16,684 bases of DNA from Tritrichomonas foetus. Taxonomy: Eukaryota > Parabasalia > Tritrichomonadida > Tritrichomonadidae. Location: assembly GCA_001839685.1 (NCBI GenBank), contig MLAK01001025.1, positions 1 through 16,684 of the forward strand, in the 5' to 3' direction. Under the pieces are notes generated by a model that was not told the origin of the DNA, did no database searches, and saw nothing but the letters and a program-made list of their open reading frames with translations. Of this stretch, positions 7,896-15,904 are shown in pieces. Within the stretch, counting starts at the first letter, position 1, and every line of letters begins with the position of its first letter. The position numbers were made by a program, and so were the translations under genes.

Positions 7896-7912
7896 GTAAT
7901 GTAGAGGTATAC
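7896..7912 (-). repeat. Partial inverted copy of repeat
   Basis: GTAATGTAGAGGTATAC is the reverse complement of 7809-7825 with two mismatches. It could fold with copy B into a stem around a 70-base loop. Confidence 0.55.
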
Positions 7913-8651
7913 TTTGATATATTCAGAAAAATGATCTTTTATAAAATAGAAAATGATTTCAATCATTAAATTTATGAATTATTTTGCATAATTTAAAAAA
8001 ACAACAACAAATTCAACCCATACAAAGAGTTTATCTTTGATGTGACTTTTTTATTTTATTTTTTGACATTTTTCTTTTCTTTTTCATCATTTTTTTGATT
8101 TATTGAAAATGTAATAAAAAATCATCAATTTCAGGAATATGGATGATGTAGAAGCCAGTATAAATAAGCAATCATCCGATTAATTGTCTCTATCGAAATT
8201 TGTTGATATTCAAATGAAATGGAAACCAAGAATAACTTTTTGAATAAAATAAAAATGCCATTCAAAAAATTCTGCATTTTTGTTAAGTTTTTTACAGATG
8301 AAATTACTCCTTCACTTACTAAAAAATGACCCAAAGAGTATTATTCAGATAAAAACTCATTATTTATTGAAATCACTAAAAAAGTAAAAAAATATTACAC
8401 TCCCCACACATCGAAATATGCCATATCATACAGAATATTCCCCACTACCCGGGGTATGTGATAATTTTGTTATACATAGATAATCATATTTGAAAATATT
8501 AACAAAAAATTGACTGTTATATTGAATGGTTTCCATTGAATTTTCTATTATTCAAAAAGTTTGAAGCTTTGAAAAACTTTATGAAATAATGAATAGGTAA
8601 ATAACTTTATCAATTTTTTTGAATATCTATACAATTTTTTTGAAAAATATT

Positions 8652-8656
8652 TCACT
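8652..8656 (+). promoter_or_regulatory. Initiator (Inr) TCACT
   Basis: TCACT matches the trichomonad initiator TCA(+1)YW. Its A (8654) lies 11 bases before the ATG at 8665, within the usual short-leader distance, and it supports that start. Confidence 0.6.
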
Positions 8657-8664
8657 AATTTTTG

Positions 8665-9954
8665 ATGTTTCCGATTTCCACACCTCACAGCTCAAACATC
8701 AAGGTAACATCATGTCATTCAATCAATTTTATATCACATAAAAAGGGATCGAAAGGCTTGCCTGTCAGCCTTTTAACAAATGGAAAGATGTCCTCTGTGA
8801 ATAGCTCTAATGATTCTCTTTCAAATAACAATATTGATTTTAATCATAAAATTAAAGTATCAGAGTTGTTTGATACTTTTATTCAAAAAATTCGAATTCA
8901 ATCGATTGATGAATCACTTGAAGAAATGGTCAACTCTTTACTGAATACAGTAAATTCTATATGCTATTCAATAAACATTAAAAAGAGAGTATTCAAACAT
9001 CACTTAGGTAATAAAGAATATTCTATTGGAAAATCGATCATTGCTTATGCTTACAGAACTAATCAATTGGTTCATGTTCCCAATCCAACAACACATGAAT
9101 GTTTTGATTCAGAAGGTGATTCAAATTGTTGCACTTTGTATATCCCATTATCTAATTATCAAAATGAAGTAATAAAAGTTATCAAAGTGCATCCATGCCA
9201 GGGAATATCAAGTCTTCAAACAGGAAAATATGATGAAAAAAAATTGTGTGAACTTTTAATGAGCAAATTTAAAAATTATTCACATTTGATCAATCTTGAT
9301 CATAATAATGCCGCCAAAAAAGATAAATTTAGATTTGATAAAGTTATTTCTGATATTCAATCTCAATTCGAAGCAAGAAAAGTTGATTTTTATTTATATG
9401 ATGTTCATGATCGGAAGTATCGAAAATATGATCACACATCAAAAATATTTGTTGATATCAATTCGATTGGATTTGCTTCACAAGTGATTGAAGAATTAAG
9501 ACCATTTATTTATGCAGATATAACCGACTCAGAAAGTTATAAAGAAGGTGATGATGGCCCAGTACATGAGACTGTGATTGGATCATTAATTCAATTTGAA
9601 TCTGAAATAGGTGCAACTATATTAAGAGGAAAAATATCAAACTCCAGTATTTATACTAAAAATGATGCTAATGCACTAAATTCTTATTTTCCAGTTCTCG
9701 CAAAGGCACTTGGAAAGAAAATTAAAGTATTACATGTTGATACATCTGTTCAGACTGATGAAGTAGAACAAAAACTAATTGATGTTCATTATAAAGAATG
9801 CGATTTATCAAATGAGCTCTTAAAAGTTCTCGAGCTATATGAAACAGTCTCATTAACACATGATTTGAAAACTCGATTATCAATGATCGTTGAAAAGACC
9901 AAGACACTTTTGAATGTTGACTTTTGTACACTTTTTATTTTACATAGGTGGTGA
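8665..9954 (+). CDS. GAF phosphodiesterase-like, 5' part of split gene
   Basis: This 429-residue open frame begins at ATG 8665, just after an initiator. It carries two diverged GAF-like domains: about 40-180 (ending TLYIPLSN...VIKVI) and about 205-350 (QFEARKVDFYLYDVHD, then ETVIGSLIQF). It ends with the start of a third GAF domain: KTKTLLNVDFCTLFIL is the usual LLxADxCTLFLxD opening. The frame then hits TGA at 9952-9954, in mid-domain. The rest of that domain (GGEFIDF...GIAGQ) continues in the +1 frame, so this and the next entry are one gene. GAF domains bind cyclic nucleotides or mediate dimerisation. The break sits next to T-runs at 9932-9936 and 9938-9941; dropping one T would join the frames. 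An assembly indel, a real mutation or +1 recoding are all possible. Confidence 0.8.
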   Translation: MFPISTPHSSNIKVTSCHSINFISHKKGSKGLPVSLLTNGKMSSVNSSNDSLSNNNIDFNHKIKVSELFDTFIQKIRIQSIDESLEEMVNSLLNTVNSICYSINIKKRVFKHHLGNKEYSIGKSIIAYAYRTNQLVHVPNPTTHECFDSEGDSNCCTLYIPLSNYQNEVIKVIKVHPCQGISSLQTGKYDEKKLCELLMSKFKNYSHLINLDHNNAAKKDKFRFDKVISDIQSQFEARKVDFYLYDVHDRKYRKYDHTSKIFVDINSIGFASQVIEELRPFIYADITDSESYKEGDDGPVHETVIGSLIQFESEIGATILRGKISNSSIYTKNDANALNSYFPVLAKALGKKIKVLHVDTSVQTDEVEQKLIDVHYKECDLSNELLKVLELYETVSLTHDLKTRLSMIVEKTKTLLNVDFCTLFILHRW

Positions 9955-11869
9955 ATTTATTGATTTTAATGCGCATAAATATACAAAACTCGAAGGTATT
10001 GCAGGCCAGTCATTTTTTAACACGAAAATAATTCTTTTACCGGATGCTAAACGATCACCATATTATGATCCTTATATTGATGGTCATCATACAAAAAATA
10101 TATTAGCTATCCCAATAATTAGTCCGACTGGGGTAACAATAGGATGTCTAGAAATTGGGAATAATGCCAGCTGTAATGATGACATGGCTAACACCCAAAG
10201 TGAAGATAAAGATGTTTTTGATATAAAAACAATAAATTTATTGAAATCATTTGCTGTTATATGCGGTAGTATGATAAAGAACTCCATTAACTTTGAATCG
10301 TCCATTGTTTATTATAAGGAAACTAATCATATCATGAACAGCACCTGTCAAAAAGAGAACACACTTGAAAAGACCCTTAATCACTTAAAGTATTATTTTA
10401 ATGGGAAACGAATAACATTATTATCATATAATCAAGAAGAGAACAAACTTGATAAAATTGTAACTTCTGGCAACCCTTATGAAAATGCATCAATTTTCGC
10501 ACGTGATGCAATTGATACAAAAAGAACAGTAATTTTTAATGGAAAAAATATTGACCTTTTTACGAATCAAGTGGATACAACTGTCGACTCAGTTCGTTCA
10601 CAAATAGTAATTCATAAAAAATTAAAAATAAATGAAATATTCACTAAGTTTTCACACTTGGAGGATAAAGATTTAATTAACAATAACAATTCCAATCAAA
10701 AACGTGATAATATCATTGCAGTCCCTTTAATCAATGATCATGCAGCAGTTATTGGTGTTATTGAACTTGTTACATGTGCACAAATCCTACCAGATGATGT
10801 TAAATTGCTTGAAGTTGCTGCAAAATATCTTTCATATTCCGTAATGATGTTTAAAGATAAACAATATAATAAGTGTATCACTGAAATGAGGGCTAAAATA
10901 TCTGATGAAGATATGGAAAAAGCTCTAATTCCAATAGTGACAGTACTTGATGGAAAAACACTTAAATCATTACCCCAAACTTGTTTTGATACAATGCAAT
11001 GGTGTGGATCATTAGGATATAAATTAATTTTTAATATTTTTTCCTTTTTTGATCTTCAACCGAAATTTGGTATCAAATCGAAAACTTTGTTTTCTTTCAT
11101 AGAATCTCTAATAATGAGTTACAAGAAAGTTACAACTTATAATTGGATTCATGCAATTGATTCTTTCCAATTTGTTTTCTCTGAAATCTCAAGTATTGGT
11201 GGAAGTGATGTTTTCACTGATATTGAAATACTTGCTCTTTTAGTAGCATCTCTTTGTCACCATATTGGTCACAAGGAAAAAGTAATCAATGAAAAATCAG
11301 AGATCCCATTAACTATCCTTTCTAAAACTCAGTGTTATACTGAAGCGTATTTTTGCCACAAAGCAATAGAAATAATCTCCAAAGATGAATCCAATATTTT
11401 CAGTGAATTAACATCAGATGACTTTTACAATATTTGGGAAGTAATTATCGAACTTATTCTTTCACTAAATATGAGGAAGCATTTTCATTTACTCAATGAA
11501 TCCAAAAACAAGTTAAAAGGGAAAACATATCAAAGCATGAATAAAGATGAAAAACTTTTGACCCTTAAAGTAATCTTAAAATGTGCTGATTTTTCTCCAG
11601 CAGCACGACCTTTTAAGATTGCCGATCGTGATAGATATGCTGTTCCAGAAGAATTCTTTAGAACAGGTAAACTAGAAGATGTTGAAGGAATTGTTTTTAC
11701 TGGAAAAGAGCGCGATCGGTGTCACATTGATCATGTTAAATCGATTAATTCTGTTTATGAAAAATTGGTTTTACCTTACTTTGAAATAGCAAGCGAACTT
11801 TTCCCTTCATTGATCAGTAACTATGAAAATGTAATGCGTAATTACAACAAATGGTGCTCACCTGTGTAA
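9914..11869 (+). CDS. GAF-GAF-PDE pseudoenzyme-like, 3' part of split gene
   Basis: This frame (651 residues from the first ATG; true coding probably joins near 9930-9950) completes GAF 3 (GIAGQ at 28-32, NILAIPIIS...GVTIGCLEIGN) and has a fourth GAF (about 130-312, NIIAVPLI...GVIELV). A class I cyclic-nucleotide phosphodiesterase domain follows (about 330-645). The PDE fold is clear: NWIHAIDSFQ, LLVASLCHHIGH, KCADFSPAARPF and EEFFRTG. The conserved metal ligands H413, H449 and D559 remain. The general-acid histidine of YHNxxHA is Y409, the metal-bridging Asp of the HD pair is H450, and the purine-binding Gln is H607. Catalysis is therefore doubtful; a regulatory or scaffold role is inference. 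The long open frame argues against simple decay. TAAA overlaps the stop. It converges on the CCZ1 gene. Confidence 0.85.
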   Translation: MLTFVHFLFYIGGEFIDFNAHKYTKLEGIAGQSFFNTKIILLPDAKRSPYYDPYIDGHHTKNILAIPIISPTGVTIGCLEIGNNASCNDDMANTQSEDKDVFDIKTINLLKSFAVICGSMIKNSINFESSIVYYKETNHIMNSTCQKENTLEKTLNHLKYYFNGKRITLLSYNQEENKLDKIVTSGNPYENASIFARDAIDTKRTVIFNGKNIDLFTNQVDTTVDSVRSQIVIHKKLKINEIFTKFSHLEDKDLINNNNSNQKRDNIIAVPLINDHAAVIGVIELVTCAQILPDDVKLLEVAAKYLSYSVMMFKDKQYNKCITEMRAKISDEDMEKALIPIVTVLDGKTLKSLPQTCFDTMQWCGSLGYKLIFNIFSFFDLQPKFGIKSKTLFSFIESLIMSYKKVTTYNWIHAIDSFQFVFSEISSIGGSDVFTDIEILALLVASLCHHIGHKEKVINEKSEIPLTILSKTQCYTEAYFCHKAIEIISKDESNIFSELTSDDFYNIWEVIIELILSLNMRKHFHLLNESKNKLKGKTYQSMNKDEKLLTLKVILKCADFSPAARPFKIADRDRYAVPEEFFRTGKLEDVEGIVFTGKERDRCHIDHVKSINSVYEKLVLPYFEIASELFPSLISNYENVMRNYNKWCSPV

Positions 11870-11870
11870 A
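11867..11870 (+). terminator. TAAA poly(A) signal overlapping stop
   Basis: The stop TAA plus the next A forms TAAA, and a second TAAA follows at once (GTGTAAATAAACG). Confidence 0.5.
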
Positions 11871-12096
11871 TAAACGGATTATTAATCATCTTACAAAGAT
11901 ATTTCTTTGCTTTTTTTCCACATTAGATATTAACCTAATGCAATAACACCATCATTGAATTGAAGTTCAATTATTGAACATAACAATGAAATATTCATTC
12001 ATTAAAGAAATCTTCTATAATTGTCAAAAAAAGAAAGATTGAGCGATATTCAAAAACAACAACAATCAAATTAAAGAAAAACACACATAAAAACAT
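11870..12096. other. Convergent 3' intergenic region
   Basis: These 227 bp lie between two convergent genes. They contain a 6-bp-stem hairpin (CATTAG/CTAATG, about 11922-11941) and a 15-base palindrome AATTGAAGTTCAATT (11958-11972). No gene is seen. Confidence 0.45.
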
Positions 12097-12099
12097 TTA
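12096..12099 (-). terminator. TAAA poly(A) signal overlapping stop
   Basis: On the minus strand the CCZ1 gene ends ACT GTA TAA ATG, giving TAAA across the stop codon. Confidence 0.5.
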
Positions 12100-13461
12100 T
12101 ACAGTGATATACGGTCTTTTCACATTTTCCTGTCTTTCCAATTCATGTCCCGCCGATATTGCCCGCGTCACTTCTTTCGTATCATTTTGACACATTACCA
12201 CAACCTCTTCCGCAATAGTCTTCCGTAAACAAACGTAATAGCCTAGTCCACTTGGCCCAGGAAACACAATCGATGATTTTTGTTGTGCAACATTTGTCGC
12301 AAAAAGATGAGCCTGGAAAATCATATTTTCTGCAATCGGAATTGTTGGATCTGATAATTTTTCATGACTCAAAGTAAGCATTTTTTCTTGTGGTAAATTT
12401 TTGAGGACAACATATGGTCCTGATTTTTTACCGCTTCGTGTTTCCAATTTTAGTTTCTCACAATGCTTCCTTAAAGGTTTCAAAAGTGGAGGTACTGCTG
12501 CCAAAAGTTTTGGTGATGGAATGACACCACTTTGCAAAGTGAGAATGAATCTGATCTTTTTCATACGTAAGGCAATTAGTGGATATTGTTTGCCATCAAT
12601 AAAAAGAGGCGGAGCATAAATTGAAACAGTTCTTCGTTCAGTTTTTGACATTCCAATAATCCAGTATAACCTTTCATCTTCTTTCGCTAAAACGCGAGGG
12701 AAAAGGTAAGGAAGCTTCATCCGAAGGCATATCGATAAAGTTCGAGCGACGTCGGTTGGAAACGTGTAAAAAATGAAATATCTGGAATACATTATTGCAA
12801 TATGTGCAATCGGAACGTCGGAATTGAGTAGTCTGTGAATAATTGGACATAATTCTGATGAAAATTGGTCGTTTAATTTGAGCTGGAAAAAAGAATCGAA
12901 TAAATGGATAAATCCTAAATCGGCCCATGTGATTGAATTTACAATAACCTCAAAAGCCTTCTTGAGAATAACTGCCGATTCGTCTAAGATTTCTTCCGTT
13001 TCTGGGTTTCGTTTAGGTGGCTGGAAAAATAATTGGTAAATACTTTTGCACGATCGAAGCATTGAATTGAGTAGGTCTCGATTTGATGGTGAATTTGGCG
13101 AAATTTGACGCTGAACTGACATCCAAACTTGATTATCTAATTCAAGGATGGCTGTTTCGTGGGAACTGGTTCTGATGTAGTCGCATGGAGTGTCTCCAGC
13201 AAAACGAGTTGCAAATCGTAAGAAAGTGAGGAGAAGACCGACTTGATTCACTGCAAAATGAGGTTGATGAATATCAGTTGGGAATCTGGAAAAGAAAACA
13301 GTAGGTTCAGAACCTTCTGCGACTGGCATGACACCATCGAAAACTATAAAACTCTGCAGATTTGTCGATTCCGGGGTTGAAGCAATCTGATAAAAATGTT
13401 TTTGCATCAAAATTCTTGAGGTGAAATTCATTAGGTGAAATTTTGTTTTGATGACATTCAT
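12097..13461 (-). CDS. CCZ1: CCZ1 homologue, Mon1-Ccz1 Rab7 GEF subunit
   Basis: The 454-residue product is close to the usual length (about 480). It follows the triple-longin plan of CCZ1. Longin 1 (about 37-145) has QSFIVFDG, then QVGLLLTFLRFATRF, VWMSVQ and LLNSMLRSCKSIYQLF (human: SVLRQCYSMYKLF). Longin 2 (about 175-258) has IAIMYSRYFIFYTF...YLFPRVL (human: YTAFLYNDQLIWSG...SLFPRHI). Longin 3 is about 303-450. With MON1, Ccz1 activates Rab7 on late endosomes, lysosomes and autophagosomes. MON1 is not in this window. ATG 13461 is the first after an in-frame TTG; M11 and M19 are alternative starts, and TTCACCTAATG before M11 resembles a weak initiator. The block TTCACC occurs three times around the start. 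The family call is by block matching across all three domains. Confidence 0.8.
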   Translation of the reverse strand: MNVIKTKFHLMNFTSRILMQKHFYQIASTPESTNLQSFIVFDGVMPVAEGSEPTVFFSRFPTDIHQPHFAVNQVGLLLTFLRFATRFAGDTPCDYIRTSSHETAILELDNQVWMSVQRQISPNSPSNRDLLNSMLRSCKSIYQLFFQPPKRNPETEEILDESAVILKKAFEVIVNSITWADLGFIHLFDSFFQLKLNDQFSSELCPIIHRLLNSDVPIAHIAIMYSRYFIFYTFPTDVARTLSICLRMKLPYLFPRVLAKEDERLYWIIGMSKTERRTVSIYAPPLFIDGKQYPLIALRMKKIRFILTLQSGVIPSPKLLAAVPPLLKPLRKHCEKLKLETRSGKKSGPYVVLKNLPQEKMLTLSHEKLSDPTIPIAENMIFQAHLFATNVAQQKSSIVFPGPSGLGYYVCLRKTIAEEVVVMCQNDTKEVTRAISAGHELERQENVKRPYITV

Positions 13462-13695
13462 CAAACCCTGTTTGTCTCAATCTCCCAAGGTGAATTCGCC
13501 TTGAAGTTCATTTAAATACAGATTTCAATGTATTCACAATTTTCAGGGCAGTACATCAACTTTAGCAATGTGACTTGTAACTAATTTTTCTCTAAGCCTT
13601 ATTCTCGAGTTGATTATTCTGATGATATCAACCACATTGTTGTTGCATGATATTAAACAAAAATGTTTCAAAAATCTGAAATTCAGACAAATGCT

Positions 13696-13711
13696 TTAAG
13701 GGAGCAGTGGC
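13696..13711 (+). repeat. Left inverted repeat
   Basis: It pairs with 15544-15559 in inverted orientation with one mismatch. It begins with TTAA. Confidence 0.65.
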
Positions 13712-13939
13712 AACCGCCATTTTAATTCAATTTTTTGATTTGATGTTTGTGAGAGAGATAATAGTTGTAGAGAGAAATGGAATATGTAGGAAGGTAGCCA
13801 GGGCTGTTAAATCTGTAATAACCAGATCAAATAACAAAATTAAGAATCACCACAAATGATAATTAGCATTTATTCTAGTTATTAAAATTGGGACTTATAA
13901 TTGAAAACATGTCGGGAAATATATGGGTGTAGAATAACA

Positions 13940-13981
13940 TATCTCGATTAAAAAAAATTCGCCGGAGAAATTATCGAGATA
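13940..13981. repeat. Hairpin, 9-bp perfect stem
   Basis: TATCTCGAT (13940-13948) pairs with ATCGAGATA (13973-13981). The 24-base loop contains the GC patch GCCGG. It lies near the left end of the candidate element. Confidence 0.6.
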
Positions 13982-15190
13982 CGGAATATGGCAAAAATCA
14001 GTGGAATTTAGCTATGCATGCTTTATGATATGATGAATGTTAGGATACATGACAATGAAATAATTATTGAAAAATTCTAGCTATTCATCAAGATATAATT
14101 AAAATAAATTTTTGGGAATTGAATACTTTAAACGTATGGATTGAATTTAAATNACCTTATAATTAACATATCTTCTCACAAAAAATATTATTTTCTCAGA
14201 AAAAAAAATTCGAATNTGGTACTCTTGTCAATTTTTCATCAATAAAATGAATGTTACACGATGAATATTATATAAATATGTTTATTCAATATTTTTTATA
14301 TTATATAATTTGATAATAGATNGATATTAATCATGATTGAAATGAATACACATAAATTAAGTAAGATATTTACATATTAAATATAAAATTGTAAGATTGA
14401 GATATAAATTAGGAATATTTAGGTTAATATANATATTTAAGGTTTTATAGTGTATTATAATATATAATAATATATTTATATATATTTGATATGGTTTCTA
14501 TTTTGAAAATAATTATATTCCTTTAGATAAAGTAGAAGATAAAAAATAACGGACNAAAATGGAAACATCTTTCAATTTTTTTCACTTTTTTCCATTTTAT
14601 TCTTGGTATTTAGCGGTTTCTATTTATATCTTTCCCTTTATAATTTATGATATATATACATAAAAATATGTATGAAATATATATTNACAAAATANCAGCT
14701 AGNAATATTTCCAAAACTACGATAATTCTTATTTTCTGATTTAAANTGTGTATCCTCTAGTTACTTTGATATTCATATTATTTATGATTAATATAAATTG
14801 TTAAGAGTAAAAAAGATGTCATGTTTTCAACAAAATAAAATGTTACAGACAAAATAATGTATCTTCTAAAAATTCATGATTCATCTAATCTCCAAGAAAT
14901 AAATATATCTCAATGTNATAAAATAGAATATCAGNACAAAAACTGTCTGTATACATTTCCCACAAAGAAAACAGGTGTCGAAAATATTCATCAATTTCAC
15001 CTTTATCTATTCAATTATCTAAAATATTTCACCTTTGATATTATATTTTTTTGGAATNTTTCTTTTTAATATTCTAATATTTGCGAATACAACAATTATA
15101 TCTTGTAGTATAACCTTTGACAATAATATAGATATTCATTAAAAATATTTTAATCGAAAAAATAATGAAATAAATGAAATCATAACAAGA

Positions 15191-15209
15191 TATTATTATT
15201 ATTATTATT
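15191..15209. repeat. ATT microsatellite
   Basis: About six head-to-tail ATT units, running into a T run. Confidence 0.8.
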
Positions 15210-15543
15210 TTTTGCTTTCAAAATTACTTTTTTCTTGATAATATTGATGAATTTTTTATACAAAATCCATTAGTATGCATGTAGAAAATAAAAACACTCT
15301 TTAAATCCTGTTAATGGTATATTATTCATAAAAATTTCCATTTTCCATATCATAAGTTTCAAAGTTGAGGTTTATTATGTCAATAGCATTTATTTAAATT
15401 TATACCCTACATTACATACTTCATGTTTCACAGCTTCTTGAAATTATCAACACAACATCGACATTTAANGAGATCAAATAGTGATTCTAAAATACGATTA
15501 ATTTTAATTCAAAAAAATAACCGTGAAAATGTATTCAATCAAA

Positions 15544-15559
15544 GCTACTGCTCCCTTAA
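15544..15559 (-). repeat. Right inverted repeat
   Basis: This is the inverted partner of 13696-13711. It ends with TTAA. Confidence 0.65.
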
Positions 15560-15904
15560 TATCTTCAAAATAAATATTTATTCAATTTATATAATATTTT
15601 CCTCATAAATGCGCATTATAAATGAGAAAAATAACAAGATTGAAATGTACCATTATGATATATCGATTTCATTTTTGAGTGGCAAAACATATACTTTTTA
15701 TGCACAAACACTTTCTTTCACAGCATTGAATTAAGGAAATCTCATCTAATATAATATCTTCATTCTCAAAAAAAATTTATAGGAAGATATCATATAATTT
15801 TTATATGTATAAAAAGGTCAAATATAAGGCAAAATAATGTGATGAAGCATTTTTGAAAAATTAATGGTGAATAAATTGAATTGAATGGTGAATTGCGATC
15901 CATT

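Larger units (their letters stand above)
7471..8664. other. Long non-coding stretch with old repeats
   Basis: These 1.2 kb hold no convincing gene. They contain a pair of 49-bp diverged direct repeats (7565-7613, 7811-7859), a third partial inverted copy (7896-7912), T-rich runs near 8041-8100, and a GC patch at about 8400-8460 that contrasts with its surroundings. Minus-strand frames at 7661-7861 and 8131-8334 begin at TTG and look spurious. Confidence 0.5.
13696..15559. mobile_element. Candidate non-autonomous element with TTAA ends
   Basis: TTAAGGGAGCAGTGGC at 13696-13711 is mirrored by GCTACTGCTCCCTTAA at 15544-15559 (15 of 16 bases). The repeats are GC-rich in a very AT-rich setting, so chance pairing is less likely. 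TTAA at both outer edges could be a TTAA target duplication (piggyBac-like) or TA (Tc1/mariner-like) with one more terminal base. The inside has no transposase. The similarity ends after the 16 bases on both sides. It may be a decayed or non-autonomous element; only copies elsewhere would show this. Confidence 0.4.
13462..15904. other. 2.4-kb AT-rich gene-poor region
   Basis: No supportable gene lies here. It holds a TTAA-bounded interval with inverted ends (13696-15559), a 9-bp-stem hairpin (13940-13981), thirteen single ambiguous bases (14153-15469) and an ATT microsatellite (15191-15209). Short plus-strand frames at 13743-13859, 14857-15069 and 15423-15608 have no recognisable domains. Confidence 0.55.

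Noticed and set aside
8131..8334. Minus-strand frame of 67 codons
   Set aside because: It begins at TTG, has no domain, and has no initiator or TAAA end.
8453..8459. GTATGT as a 5' splice site
   Set aside because: No matching branch/3' motif follows before the PDE start, and the PDE already has its own initiator and ATG.
9924..9947. A tiny intron (GT...AG) explaining the PDE frame change
   Set aside because: A 22-base GTACAC...CATAG segment would fix the frame, but it would delete the conserved TLFIL strand of the GAF domain and lacks the trichomonad splice signals (GTATGT, ACTAACACACAG).
13743..13859. 38-codon plus frame near the left inverted repeat, as a transposase fragment
   Set aside because: Basic composition only; no recognisable motif.
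14857..15069. Frame with a faint leucine-rich-repeat look (NLQEINISQC)
   Set aside because: Single short match, contains ambiguous bases, otherwise low-complexity AT-rich sequence.
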